Notes under the pieces: generated by a model
The model's input: only the letters and a program-made list of their open reading frames with translations
Databases searched by the model: none
What the model was told of the DNA's origin: nothing
Source: Neolentinus lepideus HHB14362 ss-1
Lineage: Eukaryota > Basidiomycota > Agaricomycetes > Gloeophyllales > Gloeophyllaceae
Direction: 5' to 3'
DNA length: 37,039 bases
Assembly (NCBI GenBank): GCA_001632425.1
Contig: KV425569.1
Span: 465,825 to 502,863, forward strand
In this document: positions 1 through 11,162 of the stretch, piece by piece
Numbering within the stretch: position 1 is the first letter of the stretch
How the letters are laid out: every line of letters begins with the position of its first letter
Translations under genes and position numbers: made by a program

Positions 1-387
1 GATCTCGAACTGGATCTTAAATCTCCGCTGAACTCAGATGTACTCAGAGCAACTCAGCTGTCAAAATGTAAGCACTTCGAGGTCTGAACTGAGGTCTGGG
101 TTGGGTGGACCCGATTCCCATGCCTAATCAATCAGCCTCTCTAGTACTCTAGTGTGATTCTGCCCCAATCATGCTACGAGAAAGGTGGTTGGTCACGAGC
201 CTACGAAAAACTGTTTTCCGATACATATTTACGGGTTGTATGCTCCGTGACGTGACCACCACATGATCACAGCAATGACGCCATCATGACGCAACATCGG
301 AAATCCCTTAATGGTCGCTGTAACAGGACATAGTGTCCTTTTTCTCAGCCGCCGCGAAAAAGGACACCTCGCTTGCCCGCCGTGTTA
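1..387. other. intergenic, downstream of the old yellow enzyme gene
   Basis: No coding potential, RNA gene or repeat is recognised here. It is the 3' flank of the minus-strand oxidoreductase gene that ends at 388. Confidence 0.6.
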
Positions 388-1662
388 CTAGTGCGTTTTT
401 GTACCTATAGAAATGTTTGCAAATGGGTAATCAGTGTACCCTTCCGCGCCTTTGCTATAGAAAGTGGCCCTATTATGCGGCGTGAAAGGTATGTCCTTGA
501 TGATCCTCAAGGGCAAGTCGGGCTGCAACACATTGACTACATCAAATCACGGCATTCACCGTTGGCTAGGTACTTACGTTTGCCAAGAAAGTCCTCCCAA
601 AGGCGATTATGTCTCCTGTCTTGTCCGCCGCTTCGAGTGCTGACGCACGGGTGTAGCAACCCGCGCTGATGAGTGGGCGAGGGGCCCATAGCTGACGGAT
701 GAAGTCGTTAGAGTCGCCCTCGGGCACCTTGTCGACGGAGGATGCACCGGACACGCTGGGCTCTACGACATGCAAGAACGCGAGATCGGAATGCAGGTCG
801 CGCAGTCGTTCTACGAAGTACGTGAAGGTTGGCCTAGGGTCCTGCATGCGCATATCTGGCGATGCACTTAGCTACAAAGACGGGAATGGAAACGGCGGTG
901 CCGTACCTCCCCAAGTACCCCAGGGACTGAGTCGGACACTAGTCTTCTTAGCCCCAACAGCGTCCACAACAGCTTGGATCGCCTCCAACGGGAACCTAGC
1001 CCTATTCTCAATTGAACCACCATACTCGTCCGTGCGCTTATTCGCCGTGTCCTGCAAGAACTGGTCCAGCAGGTACCCGTTCGCACAGTGTACCTCCACG
1101 CCATCGAATCCCGCGCCGTACACCGCATTCCTCGCAGCAGTCGCGTGCGCATGTACGAACTCCCTAATCTCCTCGATGCTCAACGCACGCGGGATAGGCA
1201 GGGGCTGGCGCTCCAGCGAGATCGGCGACGGGCCCGCAAACGCATCTCGCAACCCCTGTTTTTCGAGAAGAGCCGGGTCCGCCTGGCGCCCCGAGGCGTA
1301 CAGCTGCAAGTAAATATATGATCCTTTCGCGTGGACCGCGTCAGTAACCTAGTTCATTCTATGTCTCAGTATACGCGGGATCAAGAGGGAGTTCTTACTT
1401 TCTTCCAGGCGGCGACCTGCTCATCAGTCCATATTCCCGGGACGTTGTTGAACCCTCCGCCACCCTTGGCAGAGATGCAGGTGCTCTCAGTGATGAGCAA
1501 CGTGCCAGGTGTGCTCGCGCGCTGCGAGTAGTACTCTACGGCGAGGGAGTTGTGGACGCCAGTCTCGCTCGCACGGCAGCGCGTGAGGGGCGCCAGAGCC
1601 ATACGGTGGCTGAGGGTGATGTCGCCGATAGTGATGCGCTGGAACAATCTGGGAGTAGACAT
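388..1662 (-). CDS. NADH:flavin oxidoreductase / old yellow enzyme (OYE) family
   Basis: An FMN-dependent ene-reductase that uses NAD(P)H to reduce activated C=C bonds; the natural substrate is unknown. Four exons fit: 1662-1399, 1348-907, 855-578 and 522-388, giving 372 aa, normal for the family. All introns are GT..AG and 50-55 bp long. The N-terminus has the FMN-contact motif APLTRCRA. The active-site block reads HCANGYLLDQF, with His175, Asn178 and Tyr180 spaced like the catalytic His/Asn/Tyr of yeast OYE1. FGRTFLANPDLP and the C-terminal YSKGAEGYTDYP are typical of fungal OYEs. The ATG at 1662 is the first in frame, and a TATA-like ATAAATA lies near 1699-1705. No signal peptide is seen, so it is likely cytosolic. 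The family role is clear; the pathway is not. Confidence 0.93.
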
Positions 1663-2343
1663 GCTGATGCTTGCTATCTACAACGCAGGGTAGCGGCGTA
1701 TTTATCTCATCTTGTGTCCCGGCGCTAGTGCGCTGAGGACCTGGACGTTCCACAACCGGCCGTCGTGCTGACTGAGCCTAGAGGGCTGACTAACGCTAGC
1801 TAGTTGCTAATCAAATAACGAGTATGCGCAGTCATGGTGTGGGCAAGGTCGTATATCGTGTCATTTGGCTCCGCTTTGTGTAGTCTTCGTGCGCGGAGGA
1901 ACTGAACAGTGCCCTGTTGGTCAGTGGCATTGAGTAGAGTGCGGCTCACACTAGTATCATAGGGTTTGCTATCAACATAATGGTTAACTGACTTCACGCC
2001 AAATGAGCGGAATTTAAGACCTACCGGACGAATAGTATATATGTAGTCTTCGAAAGCTTTCGTCGATATTGTGGCACTTCTATTGTTTTAACCCCAACCC
2101 CAGCCCTCACCATCTTCGGGGAAGAATCAATGATCTGCTCGCGATATGCAGGACCTAGTGCTGGTAGTGTCAGAGAACACGAATTGATCCAATTCTGGAT
2201 AAGTTACAAGAGATACTTCGGGCATTATGGTGTGTCAAGGGGATAGGTAATACAACTAGTGGTAGCGTAGGATCATGGGTCATGGGTTATATGCAAAGTC
2301 CGCTCGGGTCCGTGGGTAATGTCCGTACTTGATCATGAAATGT
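1663..2343. other. intergenic between OYE and GNA1
   Basis: It holds the OYE upstream region (TATA-like element near 1699-1705 on the minus strand) and the 3' flank of GNA1. I see no further gene; the short open frames here match nothing known. Confidence 0.55.
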
Positions 2344-3095
2344 CTAGAGACGGGGATTAGGCGTCACTGAGCGATCTGGGGCGTATTTTGCCTAGAACAT
2401 TGATAGAGCATCGAAAAATCAGGTTGATTCGTGAAAATGGTGGAAAAGAGGATTGCATACCATCTCGTTCTCCTTCTTTTGGTACCCGCACTTCTCGTAG
2501 AAGGCTATCAAAGCGAACCAGTCAGCACCGAGCGCGGACACTTACACAGCATGACCCAGCCAGCTCACGAATATTGTCATTACTGCAATTCAAGATGGTC
2601 TTATAGCAGCCACTCCGCTCACTGATCACGGTGAGGGACTGAATGATCCTCAGGCCGAGCTTCTTCCCCTGCTGCCGCTTGTCCACAGCAATATCCTCAA
2701 TATGCCCTACGCTCCCAAGGCCACGGAGGAACTTGCGCTCAATGAATACTGTGCCAACTGCGACAATCACATCGGACGTCTTGTCAACGATAACGATGGT
2801 GTAATAGGTTTTTGGGAGGGCGCGCATGGCATGGAACTGGGCAACCCAGGCGGCCTCGCCGGGGTCGGAGACGATGGTGAGCACGGAGAGGACAGAAAGG
2901 TGGCCGCGGTTGTAGTCTGTCGAGGCGAGGGGCCGGATCTGTTTATTGCACACCGTAATTCTAGTTTCAATCCGACGTTTCGCTGAACACGGCGACACCT
3001 ACGTGCAAGTCGGGGTGCAACTGGCTCCTGACCTCGTCGGAAATCAGCTCAGCGGAGAACATCAAGTCGAGCTGTGAGTCCGGCGTGAAGGGCAT
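2344..3095 (-). CDS. GNA1: glucosamine-6-phosphate N-acetyltransferase (GNAT family)
   Basis: It transfers acetyl from acetyl-CoA to glucosamine-6-phosphate, the second committed step towards UDP-GlcNAc for chitin and glycosylation; cytosolic. Four exons fit: 3095-3003, 2938-2569, 2504-2461 and 2391-2344, giving 184 aa, close to the usual fungal length. Exon 1 encodes MPFTPDSQLDLMFSAEL and ends LHPDLH, joined to IRPLASTDYNRGHL. The GNAT core is visible in GHIEDIAVDKRQQGKKLG, which includes the acetyl-CoA pyrophosphate loop, followed by LNCSNDNIPFYEKCGYQ. The small third exon (44 nt) carries the PFYEKCGYQ segment typical of GNA1. All splice phases agree. It is a single housekeeping gene without an obvious operon-like partner. 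Confidence 0.95.
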
Positions 3096-3660
3096 TGTTC
3101 AAATAAAAGTCTAAGGCTGCGAAAGCAGGGAAACAAAGTATCGATGCCCAGCTGGCGGCTTTATGGTACTTATGAAGGGACGCAGTTGACGAACGTGGGG
3201 TAGACTGCCTTTATAGGGAATACGTGATTACAGCACCATCGCGACCGAGGCGATGATTCTACTCCAGATGTACGAAACAGCATCTGAAGTTGTAGCTGCC
3301 AGCGCAGGATATGTTTTCGGGGTTGATATGTCCGCATTGAGGCTGTTTTTATTGCCTCAGCTAGAGAAGAAATTCAGTACAGATTGGGAGATGAGCTCCT
3401 ACGGTTTTCATTAAGACAGTTGGTACGGCAAAACGTCGGAGACTCGGAGTCTCGGAGTGCGATAGCAGTAGTATGAGCTGAAGTGCTCAAATCGATTGAA
3501 GGTATCAAACAGCAGATACAGCGAAATGACGCCGTGCAAAGCAATGGTACATGGATAGCATGGTGCATGATGAATTGCCATTCCCCCATCGTGCGTGTCG
3601 GGCAGCATATGCCATACAAAGTCTCCATACACGTAACATCAGAGCTATCGTCGATACCGC
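3096..3660. other. intergenic between GNA1 and eL24
   Basis: It contains the GNA1 upstream region and the eL24 3' flank. Overlapping short open frames occur on both strands, but none resembles a known protein and none has supporting splice signals. Confidence 0.5.
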
Positions 3661-4313
3661 TTAGCGGCCACCCTTCGAACCCTTCATCTGTTGTCGCGAA
3701 ACCTTGGGGGCGGTCGAGGGGCCTCGGGGAGCCTACGGCGAGCCATGTTAATTAGTGCCCTGTTGTCAATTCCAAACATACCGCACTCACCTTGGGTTTA
3801 GACGCAGCCTTCTTCTCCTCCTTCTCCCTCTTCTCTGTCTTCGCCTTGGTAATAGCCGCTTGGCGCGCCTCGTTCCGCGCCTGCGCCGTCTGGTTCCTCC
3901 GGGCCATGATGGAAGCAAGGTCCGCGCCAACAATGCCGCGCTGATGCTTCACCGTCCGGCGGGAACGCTTCTTCGCAACCTCCTCGGTGATACCTTTCTT
4001 GTGCATCCGACGGTACACCTGTGTCCAGGCGATCTTGCGAGGGTTCTTGCGCTGGAGGAAGAGGGATTCATTTTTGGAGGTGGCGAAGCGGAAAATCTAC
4101 ATGAGACAGAGAAAGGAGGGGAATTAGATTGTGGAGGTCCTAAGAGAGGGAGGTGGGGGATGGGGAACGCACTTTGCTGTCGCCCCGGACGAACAGCTTG
4201 CCCTTGCTGGGATAGATACGGTACCCAGAGAACGAGTCGATTTCAACCTTCTACACTCGCGTAGATCCCTTCAGCAATCACTTCAGGACCTAATCGACAT
4301 AATCACGTACCAT
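3661..4313 (-). CDS. RPL24: 60S ribosomal protein eL24
   Basis: Structural protein of the large ribosomal subunit. Exons: 4313-4311 (the ATG alone), 4250-4173, 4096-3791 and 3732-3661, giving 152 aa, about the usual length. The protein starts MKVEIDSFSGYRIYPSKGK and continues through the L24e zinc-ribbon-like domain (FRFATSKNESLFLQRKNPRK, then IAWTQVYRRMHKKG). It ends in a basic tail closing with SRQQMKGSKGGR. The first coding exon is only ATG followed directly by the donor GTACGT, an arrangement common in fungal ribosomal protein genes. The ATG is itself preceded by TTCTTATAG, so a 5'UTR intron (donor GTGAGT at 4502-4497) ending exactly at the ATG is possible. That would make ATG a 3-nt internal exon. 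Confidence 0.95.
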
Positions 4314-5063
4314 CTATAAGAACAAAACCAGCGACGCGATAGTCCGTCAGCATCCAATACGTTCATAGCATCGAAGTCATCCACCGCTCCTCAACCCAAT
4401 CCATCCTCAATCCACCATGATTTCGGGCAACAACAGCACCTCCGGCATCGTACAGGTTGCCCTGTAGCACCACAGAGTGAAATATCGTGAATTCGTACTC
4501 ACCTTGAGGAATCTCTGGCACTTGAGGTGTTGTTGTGGGCGTCGGGCGGGGAGCGGTCGAGGGGGGTCCGGCGTGTCGGGACGTGCCGGGTCTCCCGTGG
4601 TCCCATGGGACCGCGCGCCACATACTTAGTCCTCAATCCTCAATATCCTTCCTTTCGTTAGAAGTGATGTTTGGACCCTAAGCTTCAATTATTGCCAAAG
4701 TACTGATGCCAAATTTTCTACTCTACAACCAGCAATCGGGTCACTGACATTGGCAACTCGCCAGTCGTCTGCGATATTATGCACGTTTGGGCGGCTCATT
4801 TCTCGTCGTACTCATGGGCGTCGTCTACTGTCTGGCTCGATCCCAGAATATTAGACGAGACCTATAAACCAGGTATGTGGCGTCGGATGTAACCACAGCG
4901 AGGGTCACAGAAGGGTCGGGTCGACGTCATTACGGACATATGCCAAAGGTGACTTCGTGAAGGTATGGTTCGACGATGGCTCAACTACTTGAACCTCTCA
5001 ACTCATTCCTCTCGGCACAATCATCGTCCCCAACTCAGCTCTCCTCTAAATCCCGCGTTAGCC
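4314..5063. promoter_or_regulatory. divergent intergenic region between eL24 and the 5064 gene
   Basis: About 750 bp lie between two divergent start codons, so it should hold both promoters. On the minus strand there is a C-rich stretch around 4530-4620 and a good splice donor (GTGAGT, 4502-4497) that could begin a 5'UTR intron of eL24. No convincing TATA box or separate gene was found. Confidence 0.4.
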
Positions 5064-5725
5064 ATGGTTTCGGATGCATCACAAGGTCTCGCCGTCGGTA
5101 CAGCAGGGGCGGAGCTGGAGTACCCCGAACAGAGGCATGCCGGAGCAATAGGATACGGACCAGAGTTCCAAAAGGGCGTAGTGAGTATGTTGGCTCAACT
5201 AGCGCGTCGCACAGACTCAAGTCTTCGATGTCAACCAGGGAGTAGATGAAAAGATAGGAGGTCTCAAAGACCAGTTGAAAGGGAAGATTACGCGTGACCC
5301 TGAGCTGGTCGAGTACGGCAGAGAGCGCAGGACTGGGGAACTGAAAAGGAAAGAGCAGGAAGAAGTGAGCATCTTTCATGTCTGGGCGGTTGCGATGTGC
5401 TTACGGTCAATCACAGGACGAGCCCAGGTTCGGGCGTGAGCGTGACACTGGCAGCGTACACGGCGTACACCAGCACTGGACGGATCGCAGCAAGACCAAG
5501 ACTCAAAACCAAGCCGAATACGCAGCGGGTCCTCACCCGACTCAACCCCCCGATGAAGCTCAGTCCGTGACTGCGACGTACCAGAACACGAATTCCGTGC
5601 GTAATGTGGCTAGCTCGAACGAAGGCGCGATTCAACAAGCGGCGTTCACTGCTCCCGAAGGATCGAAGGAATTTGAGTTTCGGGCGCACAAGGGGAGTGA
5701 TCAGGCAATGAAGTACATCGGCTGA
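5064..5725 (+). CDS. small conserved basidiomycete protein of unknown function
   Basis: Best model: exons 5064-5180, about 5215-5364 and 5417-5725, roughly 191 aa, soluble, no signal peptide or membrane segment. The ATG at 5064 has a strong context (GCCATGG). The middle exon carries the recognisable block DEKIGGLKDQLKGKITRDPE followed by LVEYGRERRTGEL, which resembles small charged proteins frequent in mushroom genomes (recalled, not searched). The last exon is hydrophilic and low in complexity. The first intron is the weak point. GTGAGT (5181) to CACAG (5214) gives only 34 nt; GTATGT (5185) to CAAG (5221) gives 37 nt. Both keep the frame, and both are shorter than the other introns here. Function unknown. 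Confidence 0.65.
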
Positions 5726-6221
5726 TTCGCTGCTATATTCCGATTCATTAGATGCACTATTCTGTACCCCCTACCCACAGTTGTGTTGTTTTTGTATACC
5801 GTCTGTAAAAATGTCAAGCAGTATTTATAGCGTCGCCTCGAATATACGGGTAGCAGGACAACGAATATACCGTCCGCACTCCTCTCACGGCCTTACTTCT
5901 CTCTCCCATCTCCGTGTCTCTTCATGCATTCCCGGGTGTACTTTCACCGACGGCGTGCCATTCTCGCTGGATAATTGCTGACACAAACCCCGAACATACA
6001 GCGTGGAGAATAACCAATAATCTTGGAGTATTACTGTGGTGGCAAGATGGGCCAACGGAGGTGCGCATGGAGGGTGGCATCGGCTGTACAGCCGTTCCCA
6101 TCCTCGCGTACGCTTCTCTGAATCATGGGTCATCTGCCTTTGTTTTTCTGTCTTCCGTACGAATATAAAAGTCCGAGAGAGTTGCGAAGGGACTCCTACC
6201 TGCTTCGAGCCTGACATCGAC
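5726..6221. promoter_or_regulatory. upstream region of the lactonase gene
   Basis: It contains a clean TATA box, TATAAAA at 6164-6170, 52 bp before the lactonase ATG. The rest is the 3' flank of the preceding gene. Open frames on the opposite strand look like chance frames. Confidence 0.6.
6164..6170 (+). promoter_or_regulatory. TATA box of the lactonase gene
   Basis: TATAAAA, 52 bp before the ATG at 6222; typical spacing for a short 5'UTR. Confidence 0.6.
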
Positions 6222-7499
6222 ATGGTCAACTTCACCATTATTGCCGGTGGATACACCGCCTTCGTCGCTTCATACCTATTCAACAGCGATACTTCGACAT
6301 TGTCGCTCCTCAATCAGTCGCCAACAGGAGAGAACCCTTCATGGATATCACTGCATCCTTTCAACTCAAGTATTGTCTAGTAAGTCAACCACGGCGAGCG
6401 TTGCCATGGAGGTTGACTGGCGGATTATAGCGCGGTGAACGAGAACGATGACGGTGCGCTGCAGTCATACGTCGTCGGATATGAGGGTGCGTTAGCTGGA
6501 CCAGTGGACACGGTTTCATCGGGAGGTGGTGGGCCTGCGTTCGCAGCGGGTCTGACTACCGGCCAGGTTGCGATTATGAACGTGGGTTGAGCTCCCTCGA
6601 TATGTGAACGCTCTTTTGATTGTGGATGATAGTACAACACTGGCAACGGCAAGATTGTGCCGACAACAGAGGGCGGATTGGTCTTCGACAAGAATGCTCC
6701 CTTGATCACGTTCCCGCCTCCTGCCGGTGGCGTCTCGCACCCTCACGAAGCTATTCAGAACGGCGCGGAAGTGCTGGTCCCGGATCTTGTAGGTCAACTC
6801 TCGTGGTAGACATTCCAGTATTTATGCTCTTGTCCTACAGGGAGGTGATAAAGTGTGGAGATTGATCCAGAACGGCACTGCAAGCGAGTGGGGAATTCAG
6901 GGTCTGATTGAGCAACCTCTGGGCAGTGGCCCGAGGCACGGTTTGATCCGAGGTGAGCACTTTCGTCTCGTTGCCCATATCGTCACTAATCCGTACGTAC
7001 AGACGGCTACTTCTACCTGCTCCACGAGCTCGCGAGTATCCTCACAGCACAAGCTCTTCCCGCAGCCCCCAATGGTACCACTCCCTTCCTCTCCGACGCA
7101 TCCACCATCCCCCAAACCTACCCCAACGGTTCTGACTGGCACGCAGCCGAGGTCCTCGTTTCCCCGGTGTCCTCTGCCTTCCCGGATCCGTACATCTATA
7201 CTTCGAACCGCAACACGGGCAATCTCGACCCGCGCGGCGACACGATCGTGATCTGGGCGGTTCAACCAGACGGATCAGTACAGCAGGTGAAGCAGGTGTA
7301 CACGGGTTTGGACCAGATTCGGGGGATGATGATCAGCACGGGCGCGGACAGCATTGGAGAGTATATCATTGCGTCCGGGTACGCGGGCACGGCAGGAGTG
7401 CAAGTTTACAAGCGGGTGAGTGGAGGCGCAGACTTGCAACTTGTGGCGACCAATACGGACATACCGACGAGGACGAGCTTCATTTGGCTTCCGCTGTGA
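6222..7499 (+). CDS. lactonase-type seven-bladed beta-propeller protein (6-phosphogluconolactonase-like)
   Basis: It resembles the PF10282 family (YbhE/6-phosphogluconolactonase and carboxymuconate lactonizing enzyme-like proteins), which open or close sugar or aromatic-derived lactones. The exact substrate cannot be read from sequence. Five exons fit: 6222-6379, 6431-6581, 6633-6788, 6841-6952 and 7003-7499, giving 357 aa with all phases matching. Landmarks are TIIAGGYTAFVASYLFN near the start, ENPSWISLHPF followed by SIVYAVNEN, the conserved PAGGVSHPHEAIQNG, SGPRHGLIRDGYFYLLHEL, and YIYTSNRNTGNLDPRGDTI. A TATA box (6164-6170) supports the start. No signal peptide, so probably cytosolic. A decayed fragment of a related gene lies near 11150-11230. 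Confidence 0.9.
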
Positions 7500-8115
7500 A
7501 CTGGGTATCAACCCAGCTAGTCTTGGTAGCAAAATTTGGTCTATTTTGGGCTGTAGTTTGCGAAGCTCTTTTGGATCCTTGTATCTGCTATGAGCTTTCT
7601 CCAACTCGAAGTGAATTTGAAGATCCTGATGAACTGCAGCGAGTGAACTACCGGAGTGTTACTAGGAGGATGTTGAACGTGTTCTGATCATGACTGAAAG
7701 CGCGCAGGACCGACTTGCCGTCCCCCAGAGATTCCCATCCTACAGTGTGTTCTCCATTATCATCTCTAACAAGCATTCCATTAACTGGTTCAGTTGCCAC
7801 CCTTCGGACAGGAATCAAACGTCAGACCAAAGTTCGGTTCATTGAATGGCAATGATGCATTCTTCAGCCAGGCTGTTATACCATCCCAGATGCGAAGGCA
7901 TGCCAAATTCATAGCTGATAAGCTTCCTTGCTGGACCCTAGTCATCTCATCATCAGCTGTTGCTCAGAGAAGTGAAGCAGAGCCCGTCCCGCAAATTGCG
8001 GTCTATTGTAGTGGACCCGCTATTCATAGATCGCCACCTCCCGATAAGCCTGTAGCATAAATGGGGTCTACGGGATGTCTGAGTTTGCGACCCTTTATAT
8101 CTCTGAGAGTACGCC
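7500..8115. promoter_or_regulatory. upstream region of PTR2 copy 1
   Basis: The part after about 7890 is clearly related to 12225-12455, so the promoter was duplicated together with the gene. It has GATAAG at 7917-7922 and 8043-8048; the second has a counterpart at 12352-12357. GATAAG is the core site for fungal GATA factors that control nitrogen-source genes (established knowledge); use here is inferred. Confidence 0.5.
8043..8048 (+). promoter_or_regulatory. GATA-factor site conserved between PTR2 promoters
   Basis: GATAAG 68 bp before the ATG of copy 1, conserved at 12352-12357 before copy 2. In fungi such sites bind AreA/Nit2-type regulators of nitrogen-source genes, which would suit a peptide transporter. 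Confidence 0.4.
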
Positions 8116-10940
8116 ATGGGTGAGTCTAGTGATAAACAGGTGTGAAGGGACTGACGAGGCTTCTAGCTCCTGCTGATGTGCGCATCGACTATGAGACGTA
8201 TGCTATAGACGGAGCTATAGCACCGCTCGAATCCGAGAAGAAAGATCGCCGTAAGGATAACACCTGCGTCGCCGAGGTTCTCTCGGAGGATGAGGAAGGT
8301 CGAGCGCCCACTGAGGAAGAGAAGGCTACTCTCCGCCGAGTATCGGCCAAGGTTCCATGGTGAGTACGGTGGGTTTCACCTTATAGTCATGTAATGATAG
8401 GGATCTCCTGATAGGGCATGCTATGCCATATGTCTGGCAGAGTTCTCCGAACGGGCTAGTTATGGCGGCATACTTGGAATACTTGGGAACTACATCCAGC
8501 GGCCACTTCCCGTAGGAGGAAATGGTGCCGGAGGTAAGAGCGTCTCTAGCATTGTACACAACAATGTCCAGCTATCTAGCATACTGTAGCACCTCCTAGG
8601 AACACGCAGGAGACGGCCGGAGCGTTAGGGTTGGGTCTCACTACAGCCAATGCGCTCACAACTTTATTCACCTTTTTGGCTTATACGACGCCCATCATCG
8701 GCGCCATGTTGGCTGATCTCAGTGCGTAGTGACAGATATCCTCACTTGTATATTTATCCATGTCGATTGACCGTATATCTGTAGAATGGGGCAGATTCAA
8801 AACAATATGCGTCGGAACGGCTTTTGCACTTCTTGCTCATGCTACTTTAATCATTTGTAAGTTGAGATCGTGTACCCGGCGATACATGTGGGTGCGTGTA
8901 GCTCATCCTTGGCATAGCCGCTGTTCCTTCAGTGATTCAACAAGGGCATGCCATTGTCCCTTTCATTATCGGCCTTCTCATCCTGGCGTTTTCAACTGGA
9001 ATGATCATTCCTTCGTAAGTCTGGCATCACTATTCGTAGACCATACAAATGAGACGTTGCTCGTGCGCAGTGTGATCCCTCTTATCGCTGACCAGACTCC
9101 AATCAAGTCGCAGATAGTGAAAATATTATCCTCTGGTGAAAGGGCGATTTTAGATCCAAGTCGCACCATCGAAAACATGATGATGATATACTATTGGGCA
9201 ATCAATGTTGGTGGTGAGGACATGGTTCAGTTTTGGTGGTTATTTATGACCCAGACTTGATCAGCTCTGTTCCAAATCGCAACATCCTGTGAGCAATAAA
9301 GGTTTTATACAGACAGACAAACCCGGGGCTTATTAGTATCGCATAGATTCAGAGAAGGACGTTGGATACTGGCTTGCCTATCTGACTCCCACCATCTTGT
9401 TTCTCCTAGTGCCTCTTGCCCTTCTCTGGGTCTACAGGAGGCTAGTGATGTGAATATAAGCTGTCTGTCGGATATAATCCTCGACTGAGCATGATGTCCA
9501 GATATCCACCTCAGGGCTCCGGAACTGTTGATGCTATCAAAGCTTTCTCCATAATGATTCGTCGTGTTGGATTGATAGCTGCATTGAAGGTCAGTAATCG
9601 CTGGGGTGCTATGTATATCGAGAATTGTTGAAGGGACATCATTCTAACTGTAGGGAGGCGATAAGCTATGGAATAGCGCGAAGCCATCTGTAATCGCAGC
9701 CAATGGCGGCGGAGAGACAAGACCTATTGCTTGGGATGACGAGTTTATAGACGACCTCAGAAAGACGTTCAATGCCTGCAAAGTTTTGTACGTAGCACTG
9801 GAAAGCTCCCGCATTCTCACTCAGTTCATCATGCTATAGTGCATTCTTTCCTGTGTGGTACATTGCCGACGGGGGTCTAAATACGATCCAGAACAGCATG
9901 GCTGCCTCCATGACAACTAACGGTCAATTGCATCCGGGTTGTCATCTCTTCGAATTGCGTCCTAATATCCGTACTTGCATAGGAGCACCTAATGATTTAT
10001 TAGGCAATTTCAACCCTATGTAAGTACTGTAGATGTTTTTAGGCCCATGTCATACTCAATCAATTCTTCAGATCCACGGTATGAGAAAGGTTGCTGTGTG
10101 GTCGATGAATGCCTCCTGAATAATACTGAGCAGATCGTAACTGTCCCATTCTACAACTACATATTGTATCCTTTCCTTCGTAGGCATGGCTTTAACTTCA
10201 CCCCCATTCGACGCAGTACGTGGTACCGTCTGGCAAGGCACTTGAAGTGTTGACATATTGTGGCAGTCGTCACTGGATACTGCATCGGCGTCTTAACGAT
10301 GATGATAGGAGCTATCCTGCAATGGCAGGTATACCGAACGTCGCCCTGTGGATACTATGCCACCAGCTGCGACGTCGGGACTGGTGTCTCTACGATTGTA
10401 AGCAACCCCATCGTCAAAGTCTTTAGTTGGTCGTGGCGTGACCAAGCAGTAGACTGTGTGGGCACAAGTACCTTTATACTGGTTACCGCCCATGGGTGGC
10501 ATCATGATCAATGTCACCGCGTATGAGATGTATGACACGATCTAGTCCCCACCCTCTTCCTATTCAAAGCGCTGACCACTGTCTACAATTTATAGTGCGT
10601 ATACTCGCAGTCCGGCCCGGATGAAGGGCATTGTGTTGGCCGTCATCCTGCTCATGAGTGCATTCTCGAGCGCAATCGTTGAGATTTGCTCTCCAGCCTT
10701 CAAAGACCGTCAGTCCATGCCTATTTCGTCCCGAGCACTGTTACTTACAGACTCCTAAAAGCGAATCTGATCTGGCCATTCGTCGGTGTTGGCGCTGCAA
10801 ATCTTAGCGCAGCATTCCTGAACTGGCACTTCTTCAGGAACATGGATGAGGAAGAAGTGCTCCTCCACGGGCTAGAGCCTGTGTCCGGCCAACCAGGAGA
10901 CTCTACAAAAATTGAGATCAAAAGGGATGCGGAGGTATGA
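8116..10940 (+). CDS. PTR2/POT-family oligopeptide transporter, copy 1
   Basis: Member of the POT (proton-dependent oligopeptide transporter) branch of the major facilitator superfamily, expected to import di- and tripeptides at the plasma membrane with about 12 helices. Nineteen exons fit with every phase matching (605 aa): 8116-8119, 8167-8359, 8415-8533, 8590-8721, 8785-8856, 8918-9014, 9071-9213, 9265-9288, 9347-9449, 9502-9589, 9654-9787, 9840-9922, 9983-10019, 10072-10078, 10134-10215, 10267-10397, 10453-10529, 10596-10708, 10762-10940. Exon 1 is 4 nt and exon 14 is 7 nt. The ExxER motif is present (EFSERASYGG), but the second tyrosine of the usual YYG is glycine. The PTR2 signature GAMLADLKWGRFKT is intact. 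Helix 4 reads FSTGMIIPSV, where POT proteins normally have lysine before the proline. No frame breaks. Confidence 0.93.
10072..10078 (+). other. 7-nt microexon of PTR2 copy 1
   Basis: ATCCACG is flanked by TTCAG and GTATGA. Without it the frame between exons 13 and 15 cannot be kept. With it the protein reads FNPISTIVTVPFYNY. The same seven bases with the same kind of flanks occur in copy 2 at 14425-14431. Confidence 0.85.
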
Positions 10941-11059
10941 GAGATTGGATACGTCCTGAATTCTATGCCACATGAAAGAGCGAAAATTGTCCATACGATC
11001 ATCGTCCGAGCTGTTGAGATCTAGCAGTGGCAGCTTCTCATCAAGTAGGCTTGAGGGCC

Positions 11060-11162
11060 TGGCTTGGGTACTGAATGAAACCCGCGTATTAAAGTTACGT
11101 TGTTAAGAGTGCATAATATGCGCCTCGGCAGGACCGTACGGCGCCATCCCAATTCCGACCCT
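11060..11162 (+). repeat. dispersed repeat, copy A
   Basis: About 100 bp resembling 17441-17541. Shared cores are TATTAAAGTTAC, TTAAGAG and a GGTACGG-like block followed by GCC.TCCCAA. The match is imperfect (roughly three quarters by eye), so it is an old copy of an unknown element or a relic of a larger duplication. Confidence 0.55.

Larger units (their letters stand above)
7890..10990 (+). repeat. tandem segmental duplication, unit 1
   Basis: This segment and 12225-15345 are collinear copies about 4.34 kb apart. They include promoter, all 19 exons and a short 3' flank (both share ACATGAAAGAGCGAA after the stop). Similarity varies strongly along the unit. Introns are mostly diverged with indels, while 10134-10397 is almost identical to its partner. 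Boundaries are approximate. Confidence 0.85.

Noticed and set aside
4363..4623. 86-codon frame on the minus strand upstream of eL24
   Set aside because: Proline/threonine-rich C-rich DNA in a promoter or 5'UTR; it includes a possible 5'UTR splice donor but no protein family.
5885..6380. Overlapping frames of 114-142 codons around the lactonase start
   Set aside because: They conflict with the well-supported lactonase exon 1 and its TATA box.
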